Source of the DNA: Algoriphagus vanfongensis DSM 17529
GTDB lineage: Bacteria > Bacteroidota > Bacteroidia > Cytophagales > Cyclobacteriaceae
DNA length: 64,000 nucleotides
Direction of reading: 5' to 3'
Assembly (NCBI RefSeq): GCF_000429465.1
Contig: NZ_KE386906.1
Location: forward strand, 186,001-250,000
Shown: positions 54,432 through 63,151 of the stretch, piece by piece
How the letters are laid out: every line of letters begins with the position of its first letter
Position numbering within the stretch: the stretch's first letter is position 1
Made by a program: the position numbers and the translations under genes
Notes under the pieces: model-generated
Told to the model about the DNA's origin: nothing
Database searches by the model: none
Seen by the model: only the letters and a program-made list of their open reading frames with translations

Positions 54432-54501
54432 ATGTAAGTGGTAAGTAGTGAGGAGTAAATTGGTACAACTTACTTTTTACCACTTACTACTTGCTACTCA
54501 T
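54432..54501. repeat. Heptad-periodic spacer, element E (between tldE and the MoxR operon)
   Basis: Ten consecutive 7-base units. The left half has GTAAG-like words (TGGTAAG, TAGTGAG), the right half has their complement (AACTTAC, CACTTAC, TACTTGC), so the element changes strand in the middle. GTAAGTGGTAA on the left can pair with its complement on the right, forming a hairpin. Confidence 0.8.
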
Positions 54502-54516
54502 TGAAAACTTTCAGCT

Positions 54517-55134
54517 TTGACTGCCAACTTCTTTTTCACCCGAATCAAATACAGCTCAGGCAATTGGGATACAGATCAGCGTATGCCTTCCAATCTGCTT
54601 CATAGTCTGGTGGAATACACGACGATTCCGGTGGATGAAAAGGAGAGAGTGATCGAGCTGAGCAGTGAGGAGCTTTTCAAAAGTCCCTTTTGCTACCTCA
54701 GTGGACACAAGCTGGTGGAGTTTACGCAAGAGGAAAGAAAGATCTTCAAAAAGTACGTGGAAGGGGGCGGATTCGTCTTTGTGGATGATTGCAACCATGA
54801 TATTGACGGTCTCTTTGCTAAGTCATTTGAGGAAGAAATGACCAGAACCTTTGGTGCAGATTCGCTCCAAAAAATCCCAAACGACCACTGGATTTACCGC
54901 TGCTTTTTTGAGTTTGAAGATGGGCCACCAGCCACTTCTTTTGAACTCAATGGCTGGGGTGATGATCTGGTTCATGATTACCTGAAGGCCATCGAGGTCA
55001 ATGGAAGAATCGGAGTTCTTTACAGCAACAAAGACTATGGCTGTGAGTGGGACTATGACTTTCGAAACAAAAGATTCAATAAAATCGACAATACCCGCTT
55101 TGGAGTGAATATCGTCGTGTATGCCTTAACCTAA
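54517..55134 (+). CDS. DUF4159 protein (GATase1-like)
   Basis: A 205-residue protein of the DUF4159 family, a glutamine-amidotransferase-like fold without the catalytic cysteine. Typical stretches are FFFTRIKYSSGNWDTD, NLLHSLVEYTT, and GGGFVFVDDCNHDIDG. The start is a TTG at 54517, as no ATG is in frame before the family core. No signal peptide is visible, although many family members have one. In other phyla DUF4159 occurs in the same operon type as MoxR and DUF58, which fits the next five genes. Confidence 0.85.
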   Translation: MTANFFFTRIKYSSGNWDTDQRMPSNLLHSLVEYTTIPVDEKERVIELSSEELFKSPFCYLSGHKLVEFTQEERKIFKKYVEGGGFVFVDDCNHDIDGLFAKSFEEEMTRTFGADSLQKIPNDHWIYRCFFEFEDGPPATSFELNGWGDDLVHDYLKAIEVNGRIGVLYSNKDYGCEWDYDFRNKRFNKIDNTRFGVNIVVYALT

Positions 55135-55141
55135 ACCAACC

Positions 55142-56134
55142 TTGGAAACAGAACTGATTAAATATCAACAGGTAGTGGATAAGATTCCCCTGTTGAAAAA
55201 AGAAATTGCCAAAGTGATTGTCGGTCAAGAGGAAGTGCTCGATGAAGTGATCATCACGCTTTTGGCTGGAGGACATTGTTTGCTAGAAGGAGTTCCGGGT
55301 TTGGCGAAGACGCTGATGGTCAAAACAATCTCAGAAGTGATGGAATTGAGTTTCAAAAGGATTCAATTCACGCCGGATTTGATGCCTGGTGATATTCTGG
55401 GGACAGAGATCCTGGAAGAGGATCATAGTACCGGGAAGAAATTTTTTCAATTTAATCAAGGTCCCATCTTTGCCAATATGGTTTTGGCGGATGAGATCAA
55501 TAGAACTCCTCCCAAAACTCAGGCAGCTCTATTGGAAGCCATGCAGGAAAAGCTGGTCACTTATGGAGGGAAAAACTACAAGCTTCCGAGTCCTTTTCTG
55601 ATCATCGCTACACAAAATCCGATCGAGCAAAGTGGGACCTATCCTTTGCCAGAGGCGCAGTTGGATCGTTTTCTTTTGTATATCAAGCTTGGCTACCCAA
55701 GTGAGCAGGAGGAGGCAGAGGTCTTGGAGAAAACTACCGGAACCTATCGTGCCCAGCCAGAGAAGGTGCTTTCCGGTGAGGAAGTTCAGCAATTGCAGCA
55801 GTTAACGCGGGAGGTGCATTTGGATTCTTCCCTGTTGGGGTATATCACACGACTGATTCGTGCCACGCGACTCGAAAATACCGATGTAGAGGAAGTCAAA
55901 ACCTATGTGGAATGGGGAGCTGGAACTCGTGCCGGACAGGCCTTGGTGCTTTGTGCCAAAGCTAGGGCTATCATCAAGGGACGGTATTCGGTGATCCCAG
56001 AAGATATCCAGACACTGATTTACCCGGTTTTGAGACATCGGATTTCTTTGCATTTCCGAGCTGAAGCAGAGCAGTTGGATACCGATTTTATTATTTCCAA
56101 GATACTAGCCAGAGTGCCTGTTCATGCCAAGTAA
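55142..56134 (+). CDS. MoxR-family AAA ATPase
   Basis: A chaperone-like AAA ATPase that acts with VWA/DUF58 proteins in folding or metal insertion of envelope complexes. Walker A is GVPGLAKT (about 50-57), Walker B VLADEINR (about 116-123), and sensor motif ATQNPIEQSGTYPLPEAQLDRF. The start is TTG, 7 bases after the DUF4159 stop. Length 330. It overlaps the DUF58 gene by 11 bases. Confidence 0.95.
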   Translation: METELIKYQQVVDKIPLLKKEIAKVIVGQEEVLDEVIITLLAGGHCLLEGVPGLAKTLMVKTISEVMELSFKRIQFTPDLMPGDILGTEILEEDHSTGKKFFQFNQGPIFANMVLADEINRTPPKTQAALLEAMQEKLVTYGGKNYKLPSPFLIIATQNPIEQSGTYPLPEAQLDRFLLYIKLGYPSEQEEAEVLEKTTGTYRAQPEKVLSGEEVQQLQQLTREVHLDSSLLGYITRLIRATRLENTDVEEVKTYVEWGAGTRAGQALVLCAKARAIIKGRYSVIPEDIQTLIYPVLRHRISLHFRAEAEQLDTDFIISKILARVPVHAK

Positions 56135-56990
56135 TCTCGAGATCATCAAGCTCAATGACCTTCGGCTGTCTGCTCGACTGATTTCGGAGCAGTTGCGGCA
56201 AGGGATACACTCGGGCATCCGGGTGGGAGTGGGAAGTGAATTTGAGCAATACAGGCATTATCGCCCCGGAGATGATCTCAAACGGATAGATTGGAAGTAT
56301 TTTTCCAGATCAGGAAAATACATGGTCAAGGAATCCACTACGGAAAGTAATCTTCACATTCGAATGATGCTGGACCTTTCTGGCTCAATGAACTATGAAG
56401 AGTCGGGTTTTACCCGGCTGGATTATGCCAAAAATCTGCTCGCTTCCCTTTCTTATTTGGGATACTTGCAGGGAGATGCGATGAGCTATTACACCTTGCA
56501 TGCTGGGCAGATTGATCAAAAGGTGTCTCCAACGCCGAAGAGTTTTCAGAGGATTTTGTACTATTTGGAAGATGAAAAAGCGCATGGAGACTGGCCTATT
56601 GGTGCCTTTCCTGAAGCTTTGACCCAAGGTCGAAATCGGGAGTTAATCATTTGGGTGTCAGATTTTTTGCAGAAAGATACCGAATGGGAAAGCTTGGTCA
56701 AGAGCTTTCTTCATCCTAGAAAAGAGCTGATTTTGATTCAGATTTTGGGAGAGCAGGAACTCAATTTTCAGCTGGATGGCAATTTTATTTTCAAGGATTT
56801 GGAGTCTGGTGCTGAATATATTCAGAATGGAAAATCTGTGCAAAAGGACTTCAAATCCCGTTTTGACACCTATCTGAAACAACTGGACCAGGCGATGCTA
56901 TTGCCGAAAGTGAAGCTAATGCGCGTCAGTATGCAGCAACCCTTGACCGAGGTAGTAAGGCAGATTCTCAACCGCAAACACCTGAGCTGA
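56124..56990 (+). CDS. DUF58 domain protein
   Basis: A VWA-like protein that works with MoxR. The DUF58 motif RHYRPGDDLKRIDWKYFSRS (about 49-68) is followed by the MIDAS-like LDLSGSMNYEE (about 91-101, DxSxS). No membrane segment, unlike many family members, so it is probably cytoplasmic. Length 288. It overlaps the MoxR gene by 11 bases and the next gene by 1 base (TGATG). Confidence 0.93.
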   Translation: MPSNLEIIKLNDLRLSARLISEQLRQGIHSGIRVGVGSEFEQYRHYRPGDDLKRIDWKYFSRSGKYMVKESTTESNLHIRMMLDLSGSMNYEESGFTRLDYAKNLLASLSYLGYLQGDAMSYYTLHAGQIDQKVSPTPKSFQRILYYLEDEKAHGDWPIGAFPEALTQGRNRELIIWVSDFLQKDTEWESLVKSFLHPRKELILIQILGEQELNFQLDGNFIFKDLESGAEYIQNGKSVQKDFKSRFDTYLKQLDQAMLLPKVKLMRVSMQQPLTEVVRQILNRKHLS

Positions 56991-58120
56991 TGGACTGGAT
57001 TCAACCTACCATGCTTTGGGGCCTTTTGGGACTTTCTGTTCCGGTGATGATACACCTTTGGAATGGGAGGCAAGGAAAAGTCATTCATTGGGCGGCTACG
57101 GCTTGGCTCAATCCACAAGAATCTCAATCCAGTAGATCTGTCAAACTGGAAGAAAAATTACTATTACTGCTCAGAATACTACTTTGGATTTGCCTCGTGA
57201 TCCTCCTGGTTGGACTGTGGTGGAAGGCATTTGCTGAAGATACTTTTTCAGAAACTGTCCATTTGGTGCTGCCGCATCAAGAGTTGGAATCGGAGTTTCG
57301 TTTCGAACTTGAGCAGGCACAGGAAAGAGGTGAGACCGTGCTTTGGCTGGCAGATGGATTACCTGAGTTGGAGACCGGAGCCGCTCTTCCCGATTTGGAT
57401 TTTGAGCCTGTATCTATTCAGGCTTATCTTGATCAATTGGACTCTCAAGTGGATTCTGTTCATCTGTATGTGCCGGGTTTGATGTCTGACTTTCCAGACG
57501 AAATGTATTGGTTGCCCAAGAAGCCTCTGCTTCACCTCAGTGAGCATGCTGATTTTTCAGCTACAGCTTCTGTTTTTCAGCTGGACTCAGGGGTGTATCT
57601 GGGAAAAGATCAAAATGGGCTTTTGAATTTTATTGAAGAGAAAGAATCTAGGACAAAGGTCATTGAAATGCCTATTCGATATGCATTTGAACAAGAGGGA
57701 ATTCCCGAGCAACAAGATTTTTTGGCGGCGATGGATGCCATTCATTCCGTTTATCAGCTTGATTTTTTAGAATCTGACTCCAGTCAGGTAGCTCTTCTTT
57801 TTACTTCCAGTTCACTTGCTATTGGAAATGGTAATTATCAGATTATCAGTAAGAAGAATTATGAAAGGGAGACCGGCTTGTCATGGCAAAACTTGGTCTC
57901 GGAAGGAATAGTACCCGAATTGATTTTGGAAGATATTCTGAAGAAATTTGAAATAGATGCAGATAAGACTAAGATCTCTGAAATGAGTTTGTCAAGTAAG
58001 TTTCGTCAGATTCCTGAGGCTCAACTTTCCAAAGTGCCAAACACGACTGAGTTGTGGTTGGTTTTATTGCTATTGATTTTCGGAGGAGAGCGCTTTCTAA
58101 CTTATCGTAAAAACCTGTGA
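56990..58120 (+). CDS. BatA-N (aerotolerance regulator) membrane protein
   Basis: A membrane protein with the BatA N-terminal signature (TMLWGLLGLSVPVMIHLWN, HWAATAWLNP) and helices at about 8-24, 58-78 and near the C-terminus (LWLVLLLLIFGGERFLTY). The region between lies on the periplasmic side. It lacks an identifiable VWA domain, so it is a shortened Bat-like protein. Length 376. Overlaps both neighbours. Confidence 0.85.
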   Translation: MDWIQPTMLWGLLGLSVPVMIHLWNGRQGKVIHWAATAWLNPQESQSSRSVKLEEKLLLLLRILLWICLVILLVGLWWKAFAEDTFSETVHLVLPHQELESEFRFELEQAQERGETVLWLADGLPELETGAALPDLDFEPVSIQAYLDQLDSQVDSVHLYVPGLMSDFPDEMYWLPKKPLLHLSEHADFSATASVFQLDSGVYLGKDQNGLLNFIEEKESRTKVIEMPIRYAFEQEGIPEQQDFLAAMDAIHSVYQLDFLESDSSQVALLFTSSSLAIGNGNYQIISKKNYERETGLSWQNLVSEGIVPELILEDILKKFEIDADKTKISEMSLSSKFRQIPEAQLSKVPNTTELWLVLLLLIFGGERFLTYRKNL

Positions 58121-60297
58121 ACAAGATCCAGAAACATATCGCCTCAGTGGAAGGACAATTGTCTCTCAATCTTTGGTTGAAAGGTTTTCTATTGGCTTTA
58201 TGTTTTCTTCCATTCATGTTTTTGATGGAGGATAGGACATGGTGGAAAGCATTGTTTGGTGCATTGCCTGTGATCTTTGCTGCCAGTTTGGGAGCTTTCA
58301 AAAGTCAGAAAAAAAAGGCAGTTCAAATGCTTCATGAGCGGTCTGGCAATATGGAGTTTAGCTTGGAGCTTTTGGAGAAAACAAACTATTCGATCGGTGA
58401 ACGACTCCAACTGGAGCGGATTTCATCCCGACTTCCTCAGAAAATCACCGTTTTTTCACAAGGGTTGATTCCGTATTTGATTGCTGTAGGTGTTGTGATT
58501 TTGGCGACTGCATTGGTTTTTCAAATCAAGGAAACTTCTTCCGGAATGGCTGAAAACACAAATTTCTCTCAAATGGAAAATTTGATGCCTTCGGAGGAAA
58601 TTCCGGTTTTGTTAAGTGATTTTGAGGTGAGAATTCAATCGCCTGCTTATACTGGGATTGCGGCTACATCGCAGCAAAATCTTGAAATCGAAGCGTACAA
58701 AGGATCACAGGTTTCTTGGGAGCTCAATTTTGAGAATTCCTCTGATTTAGCTGTTTTTTGGGTGAATAGCCTAGGAGAGAAACAGTCATTTGAGAAATCA
58801 GACAAAGCTTTTTTATTGAAACAGGAGCTGATTCATTCAGGGGTTTATTCCATTCAAGCTTTCAAAGATTCTCTACAGGTTTTCCAGTCCGATTTTTACC
58901 GAATGAATTCACTGGAAGACAAGGCTCCGGAGATTATCCCTACTGAGAAGGAAAACTACAAATACTTTTTTCCGGGCAATAATCCGAAGCTTGTCTTGAA
59001 AGCGCAGATTTCTGATGATTTCAAAGTAAATCAGGTCGCTATCGTAGCTACTTTGGCAAGAGGGAAAGGTGAAAATGTCAAGTTCCGCGAGACTCGGATT
59101 GCCGTTGAAAATTCTCCTTTTCAATCCAAAAACTCCTCCTTGGTGCTGGATGTGTCAGAAATGGATTTTCAGCCCGGAGATGAGCTGTATTACTATTGGA
59201 CGGCGATAGATAATCAAAGACCAGAAGCTAATTCTTCCCGAACGGATACTTTTTTCATCAAGTATTTTGATGAAAATGATGACAGTGAGGAAGCCATGGC
59301 CGGGATGGCAATCAATGTCTTACCAGAATATTTCCGCAGTCAGAGACAGATCATCATCGATACAGAAAAGCTGATCGCTGAGCGAAAAGCCAAGAAGAAG
59401 GAGGATTTCAACTACACCTCCAATGAAATCGGCTATGATCAGAAGTTGCTCCGACTTCGCTATGGGCAATACTTGGGAGAGGAGTTTGAATCTGATGCTG
59501 GGGGAGGAGAACTGGACGCTGAAGGAGGAGATTTATTGACGGGTTTTATGCATTTGCATGATCAAGAAGGGGAGCATGATCCTGATTTTCATCCTGCCGA
59601 ATCACATGAGGAAGAACAGGGTCACTCGCATGGCGAAGAGGTAGATCCAGCCCAAGAGGGTGGAATCGAAAGCCTCCTGAGTGAGTACATGCATGCCCAT
59701 GATTCGGAGGATATGAATACCTATTTCGAAGCGAGTACACGCGGCGCTTTGAAATCAGCCTTGGAACAAATGTGGCAAGCGGAGCTTTATTTGAGGCTTT
59801 TTGAGCCGGAGACTTCTCTACCATATCAGTATAAAGCACTGGAATATCTGAAAACTGTGCAGCAAAAATCAAGAGTCTATATCAAAAAGACCGGCTACGA
59901 TCCGCCGCCAATCAAAGAAGAAGAAAAGCGACTGACGGGTGATTTGGATGAGATTGGGCAACGAATCAGCAGAGAGCAGCAAGAGTTGAATCGACGGATG
60001 GAGCCATTGGTTTCCCAGGTTTTGGGATATCTGAATCGACCAAACTTAGGAGAATCTGAGAAGCAGGTAATCCGGGATTTGGGACAGCTATGGACAGAGC
60101 GACTGCAAAAGTCCGGCTTGGATGACTGGTCTGTTTTAGTAGAGTTGCAGCAACTGGAAGTAGGAAAATTGGATGCCAAGGGAAGTGAAATTCTTCAGGA
60201 GAAGCTCTATCCTATCGCCAAAAGCTATAAAAGTGTGGAGGCTTCCTATCCCACTGCAGCTAAATTGAAAAATGCCTTTAGAGAGAATTTGAAATGA
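58117..60297 (+). CDS. DUF4175-type membrane protein with His/Asp-rich insert
   Basis: A 726-residue membrane protein with three N-terminal helices (about 20-40, 45-65, 122-142) and a large periplasmic part. It matches the DUF4175-like proteins of MoxR operons. Residues about 458-535 form an acidic, His-rich insert with two related copies of LLxxYMHxHD (LLTGFMHLHD and LLSEYMHAHD) around a HisGlu-rich run (SHEEEQGHSHGEE), suggesting metal binding. The start is GTG at 58117, overlapping the BatA gene by four bases. Confidence 0.82.
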   Translation: MNKIQKHIASVEGQLSLNLWLKGFLLALCFLPFMFLMEDRTWWKALFGALPVIFAASLGAFKSQKKKAVQMLHERSGNMEFSLELLEKTNYSIGERLQLERISSRLPQKITVFSQGLIPYLIAVGVVILATALVFQIKETSSGMAENTNFSQMENLMPSEEIPVLLSDFEVRIQSPAYTGIAATSQQNLEIEAYKGSQVSWELNFENSSDLAVFWVNSLGEKQSFEKSDKAFLLKQELIHSGVYSIQAFKDSLQVFQSDFYRMNSLEDKAPEIIPTEKENYKYFFPGNNPKLVLKAQISDDFKVNQVAIVATLARGKGENVKFRETRIAVENSPFQSKNSSLVLDVSEMDFQPGDELYYYWTAIDNQRPEANSSRTDTFFIKYFDENDDSEEAMAGMAINVLPEYFRSQRQIIIDTEKLIAERKAKKKEDFNYTSNEIGYDQKLLRLRYGQYLGEEFESDAGGGELDAEGGDLLTGFMHLHDQEGEHDPDFHPAESHEEEQGHSHGEEVDPAQEGGIESLLSEYMHAHDSEDMNTYFEASTRGALKSALEQMWQAELYLRLFEPETSLPYQYKALEYLKTVQQKSRVYIKKTGYDPPPIKEEEKRLTGDLDEIGQRISREQQELNRRMEPLVSQVLGYLNRPNLGESEKQVIRDLGQLWTERLQKSGLDDWSVLVELQQLEVGKLDAKGSEILQEKLYPIAKSYKSVEASYPTAAKLKNAFRENLK

Positions 60298-61907
60298 TGT
60301 TTGAACTCAATCCGATAGTTTCAATCCCTTTTCTTTTGGTGATTCTAGGCCTTATTCTGCTGGTAGGTGCTGCACCTATTTTTCTTTTGGCTCGAAAAAA
60401 TCATGATCCCAAGCGTTTACTTCTCAAAGCTGGCCTGTTTTTGGGCTTTTGGATTTGTTTGGCTTTGGCTCTACTCAGGCCGCAACTGGGGATTGACTCT
60501 GATGAGTCTAGAATTCTAGTATATTCCAGCAGTTTAGATAAGGCTGAGATTGATTTTTGGAAAGATAGTCTTCAAATGAAAAAAGCGATTCCACTTCAGC
60601 GCTTTTCTTCGGGCGAAAATGATATTTTTCTTTTGGGAGCAGATTTTTCTGAAGAGGATTTATTTCCCATTCGAAAGAAGAAAATTACCTGGATTCTTCC
60701 TCGAAAACACGGTCAGTTGCAAGATATTTCCTGGAAAGGAGCCATCAGAAAAGGGGAGTTGCAGCGATTGACCTATACTGTTTTTTCGGATAGAGACAGT
60801 GCCTATTTGAAGGTTTTGTCTGTCGGTTCGGATTCGATTCAGCTTCAAAAAGGATGGAATCAGGGAACATTGGAGTTTTATAATGCTGGTGTAGGAGAAA
60901 CCAATTTGCCACTGATTTTGGATGGGGATACCTTGACGTCAGTTCGTTATTTTACTGCTGCTTCCTCGCCGAAGCAATACTTTTTCAAGTTGGGATTTCC
61001 GAGTGGAGAGACTCGTACTCTTACTAATTGGCTGAGGGAGAAAGGAGAGCATGTAAACGAATCTATCCAGCTCTCCCGATCTTCCTATCTCCAAAGTGGT
61101 GCTGAAGATTCCCTGCAAGTATTGATAGCTGATCCCTCTCAGGTGGCGCAAAAGCAAGTTCAGGAATGGGTGAAAGAAGAAAATACAGCGCTACTTCTTG
61201 TTCAGTTGAGCGACCCTAGATCAATCAGTCAGGAAGTAAATAGGCTCTTTGGGACGGACTTTCAAGCTGAAGCGACAGCTGATGCTACGTCTAGGACACT
61301 TGCTAATGGGATGGAAGCCCTGCCTTTTCGCTGGAAAGAGCAATCCGGGCAAAAAACCTTTCATGAAGGGAGTGTAGCCATTCAAGATACGGACTTTGGA
61401 AAGATTGCAATTTCAATGGTACAGGCTAGTTTTCCCTTGCTTTTGGAAGGAAAAGAAAAGACTTATGAAGAATTTTGGGGTGATGTGATCGGTGCTTTGG
61501 AACCAGATGAAGCCCAAAGTTTCAACTTTTCCGCACCGGTTTTGATAGGCTTTGAAAGCCAAATTCAGCTTTTCAATCGGGATAGTTTGTCATCTGAATT
61601 GAGCTTTGGGAATGAACTGGTTTTTGTAAGTCAAAGTCTTGTCAATCCTTCCAAAGCTAGCGGAAAGTGGACTTCGGCAATTGCAGGTTGGAATAGGAGG
61701 GAAAACGGCCCTGCTTATTACAGTTATACCTCGGAAGAATTGCCAAACATTTTTTCTGGGCAGTTAATCCAAGCCATCAATCAAGGCCAAGTTTCTACAG
61801 ATGGGAATGATCTGAGAAGATACCAACCTGTTTCACCATGGATTTGGATACTGGGAATGCTTTTATTTTTAGGTGCAATGTGGCTGGAACCTAAGTTGAA
61901 AGGTTAA
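60294..61907 (+). CDS. Last gene of the MoxR operon, BatA/GATase-like membrane protein
   Basis: A 537-residue membrane protein with two N-terminal helices (about 8-32 and 40-62) and one at the C-terminus (WIWILGMLLFLGAMWLEPK). The periplasmic part contains a possible GATase-like segment near QVLIADPSQVAQKQVQEWVK. Similar proteins end MoxR-DUF58 operons in Bacteroidota; precise role unknown. It overlaps the DUF4175 gene by four bases and ends in a 4-base overlap with the convergent thioesterase gene, so no independent terminator is visible. Confidence 0.8.
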   Translation: MMFELNPIVSIPFLLVILGLILLVGAAPIFLLARKNHDPKRLLLKAGLFLGFWICLALALLRPQLGIDSDESRILVYSSSLDKAEIDFWKDSLQMKKAIPLQRFSSGENDIFLLGADFSEEDLFPIRKKKITWILPRKHGQLQDISWKGAIRKGELQRLTYTVFSDRDSAYLKVLSVGSDSIQLQKGWNQGTLEFYNAGVGETNLPLILDGDTLTSVRYFTAASSPKQYFFKLGFPSGETRTLTNWLREKGEHVNESIQLSRSSYLQSGAEDSLQVLIADPSQVAQKQVQEWVKEENTALLLVQLSDPRSISQEVNRLFGTDFQAEATADATSRTLANGMEALPFRWKEQSGQKTFHEGSVAIQDTDFGKIAISMVQASFPLLLEGKEKTYEEFWGDVIGALEPDEAQSFNFSAPVLIGFESQIQLFNRDSLSSELSFGNELVFVSQSLVNPSKASGKWTSAIAGWNRRENGPAYYSYTSEELPNIFSGQLIQAINQGQVSTDGNDLRRYQPVSPWIWILGMLLFLGAMWLEPKLKG

Positions 61908-62308
61908 AATTCAACTTGCCTCTCCTTTGGCTCCAAAATACTAATCGGTTTTTTGTTTTCGTCAATTGCGACAAAAGTAAAACTGCCTGAAATCGCCTTT
62001 TCCCGTGAGTCAGAATACATTTCTTCCACAAAGATATCGACTGAAACCTGCATGCTAGTTTTGCCTACCTGAGATACTTTTCCCACCAATTCTATTATAG
62101 TTCCTGCTGGAATGGGATGTGTGAAATCGATTCGATTGGAAGAGACCGTAACTACTCTTTTTCTGGAAAACCGTGTGGCAGTAATGAACGCAACTTCATC
62201 CATGAGTTGCATGGCTGTCCCTCCAAATAGCGTATCATAGTGATTGGTAGTACTAGGAAATACTGCCTTGAATATTCGTGTGATGGATTGCTGGATTTTA
62301 TCTTCCAT
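61904..62308 (-). CDS. Acyl-CoA thioesterase, YciA/BACH hotdog type
   Basis: A hotdog-fold thioesterase that cleaves acyl-CoA. Characteristic are NHYDTLFGGTAMQLMDEVAFITATRFSR without its middle (catalytic Asp in MDEVAF), RIDFTHPIPAGTIIELVG and GSFTFVAIDENKKP. Length 134 fits the YciA branch. It is three bases downstream of the PAS gene, so likely cotranscribed and under the same riboswitch. Confidence 0.93.
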   Translation of the reverse strand: MEDKIQQSITRIFKAVFPSTTNHYDTLFGGTAMQLMDEVAFITATRFSRKRVVTVSSNRIDFTHPIPAGTIIELVGKVSQVGKTSMQVSVDIFVEEMYSDSREKAISGSFTFVAIDENKKPISILEPKERQVEF

Positions 62309-62311
62309 AGT

Positions 62312-62836
62312 TTAGATGCTTGATTCGACGGCTAAAAAGTGGGTGACTTGTTGGTTTTCTCTGTGAAGTGGGATGATTCGAATGTGACAGAGATATTCTG
62401 TTCCGTCTTTTTTATAGTTGATAAGGGCGGTTTCAAGTCCCTTTAGGTTAGAAATAGCCTTTTTGATTTTCCTTTTTGTCGAGGGCTCGGTCTTAGCGCC
62501 TTGAAGCAAAGATGGTTTAAGGCCTATGACTTCTGCAGGTTTATATCCGGTCATTCGCTCAAATCCAATGCTCGCCCAAAGTATTTTTTGGTTCAGATCC
62601 GTGACGACCAGCGCATCGAATTTTGATTTTACAAGTGTTGCCGTATCAAAACTCCATTGATATTCTTGGCTGAGTGATTTGAGTTTTCGCAGGGATTCTA
62701 TCTTTTCTTCTTTCAAAGTCATGGATATCATATCCCATGCTAGCAATGGATGGCGACACGTCTTTGCGCTCTTTTGCTTTTGTAAGCTGTCTGGTAAATC
62801 ATTGAGGTTTTCCAAGACAATATCTAAACTCATCAT
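62312..62836 (-). CDS. LOV-like PAS protein without photoactive cysteine
   Basis: A 174-residue protein with a helical N-terminal part (about 1-70) and a PAS domain (about 72-174). The domain has LOV-like signatures: FERMTGYKPAEVIG, LLQGAKTEPSTKRKI, NYKKDGTEYLCHI, and QVTHFLAVESS. In LOV proteins the flavin-adduct Cys lies in NCRFLQ; here the place reads KPSLLQ, so photochemistry is not expected. No output domain follows. The open frame extends to 62929, but that part overlaps the metE remnant; ATG 62836 is chosen. It lies 16 bases after the remnant stop. Confidence 0.8.
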   Translation of the reverse strand: MMSLDIVLENLNDLPDSLQKQKSAKTCRHPLLAWDMISMTLKEEKIESLRKLKSLSQEYQWSFDTATLVKSKFDALVVTDLNQKILWASIGFERMTGYKPAEVIGLKPSLLQGAKTEPSTKRKIKKAISNLKGLETALINYKKDGTEYLCHIRIIPLHRENQQVTHFLAVESSI

Positions 62837-62852
62837 GCTTTTGATTTTAAGG

Positions 62853-62990
62853 TTAGTATGCCGCACGGGTTTTTCTGCCCTCGATGAGTAATTGCTGGAG
62901 ACTGATCTGATCGGACCAGTAGGACTCACAGGCTTTTTTCAGTTGTCGGTGGCTACCAATTCGCGGATAGCCGAGGTTGTGCGTCAGCAT
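62853..62990 (-). pseudogene. metE: metE remnant: first 45 codons only
   Basis: The minus-strand frame starts with MLTHNLGYPRIGSHRQLKKA, clearly the N-terminus of cobalamin-independent methionine synthase, and continues to about LLIEGRK. It then reads TRAAY and stops at 62853-62855. Full MetE has about 760 residues, so more than 90 percent is missing. The reading frame has no damage within the 45 codons, so the deletion may be recent. A cobalamin riboswitch precedes it, the standard arrangement for metE in Bacteroidota. Confidence 0.88.
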
Positions 62991-63151
62991 AGTTTTGCTT
63001 GTTAAATGAAGAATTATTTAAAATTCTTGATCATCTAATCGCTATGCTTTCGGAGCTTAAAAATCAGGAATAGACACACTAATCCCGTGAAGAGTGGGAG
63101 AGGGAGTACATGGCCTGACATCTACTTCAGATCGCGAAAGCAATGTCAATG

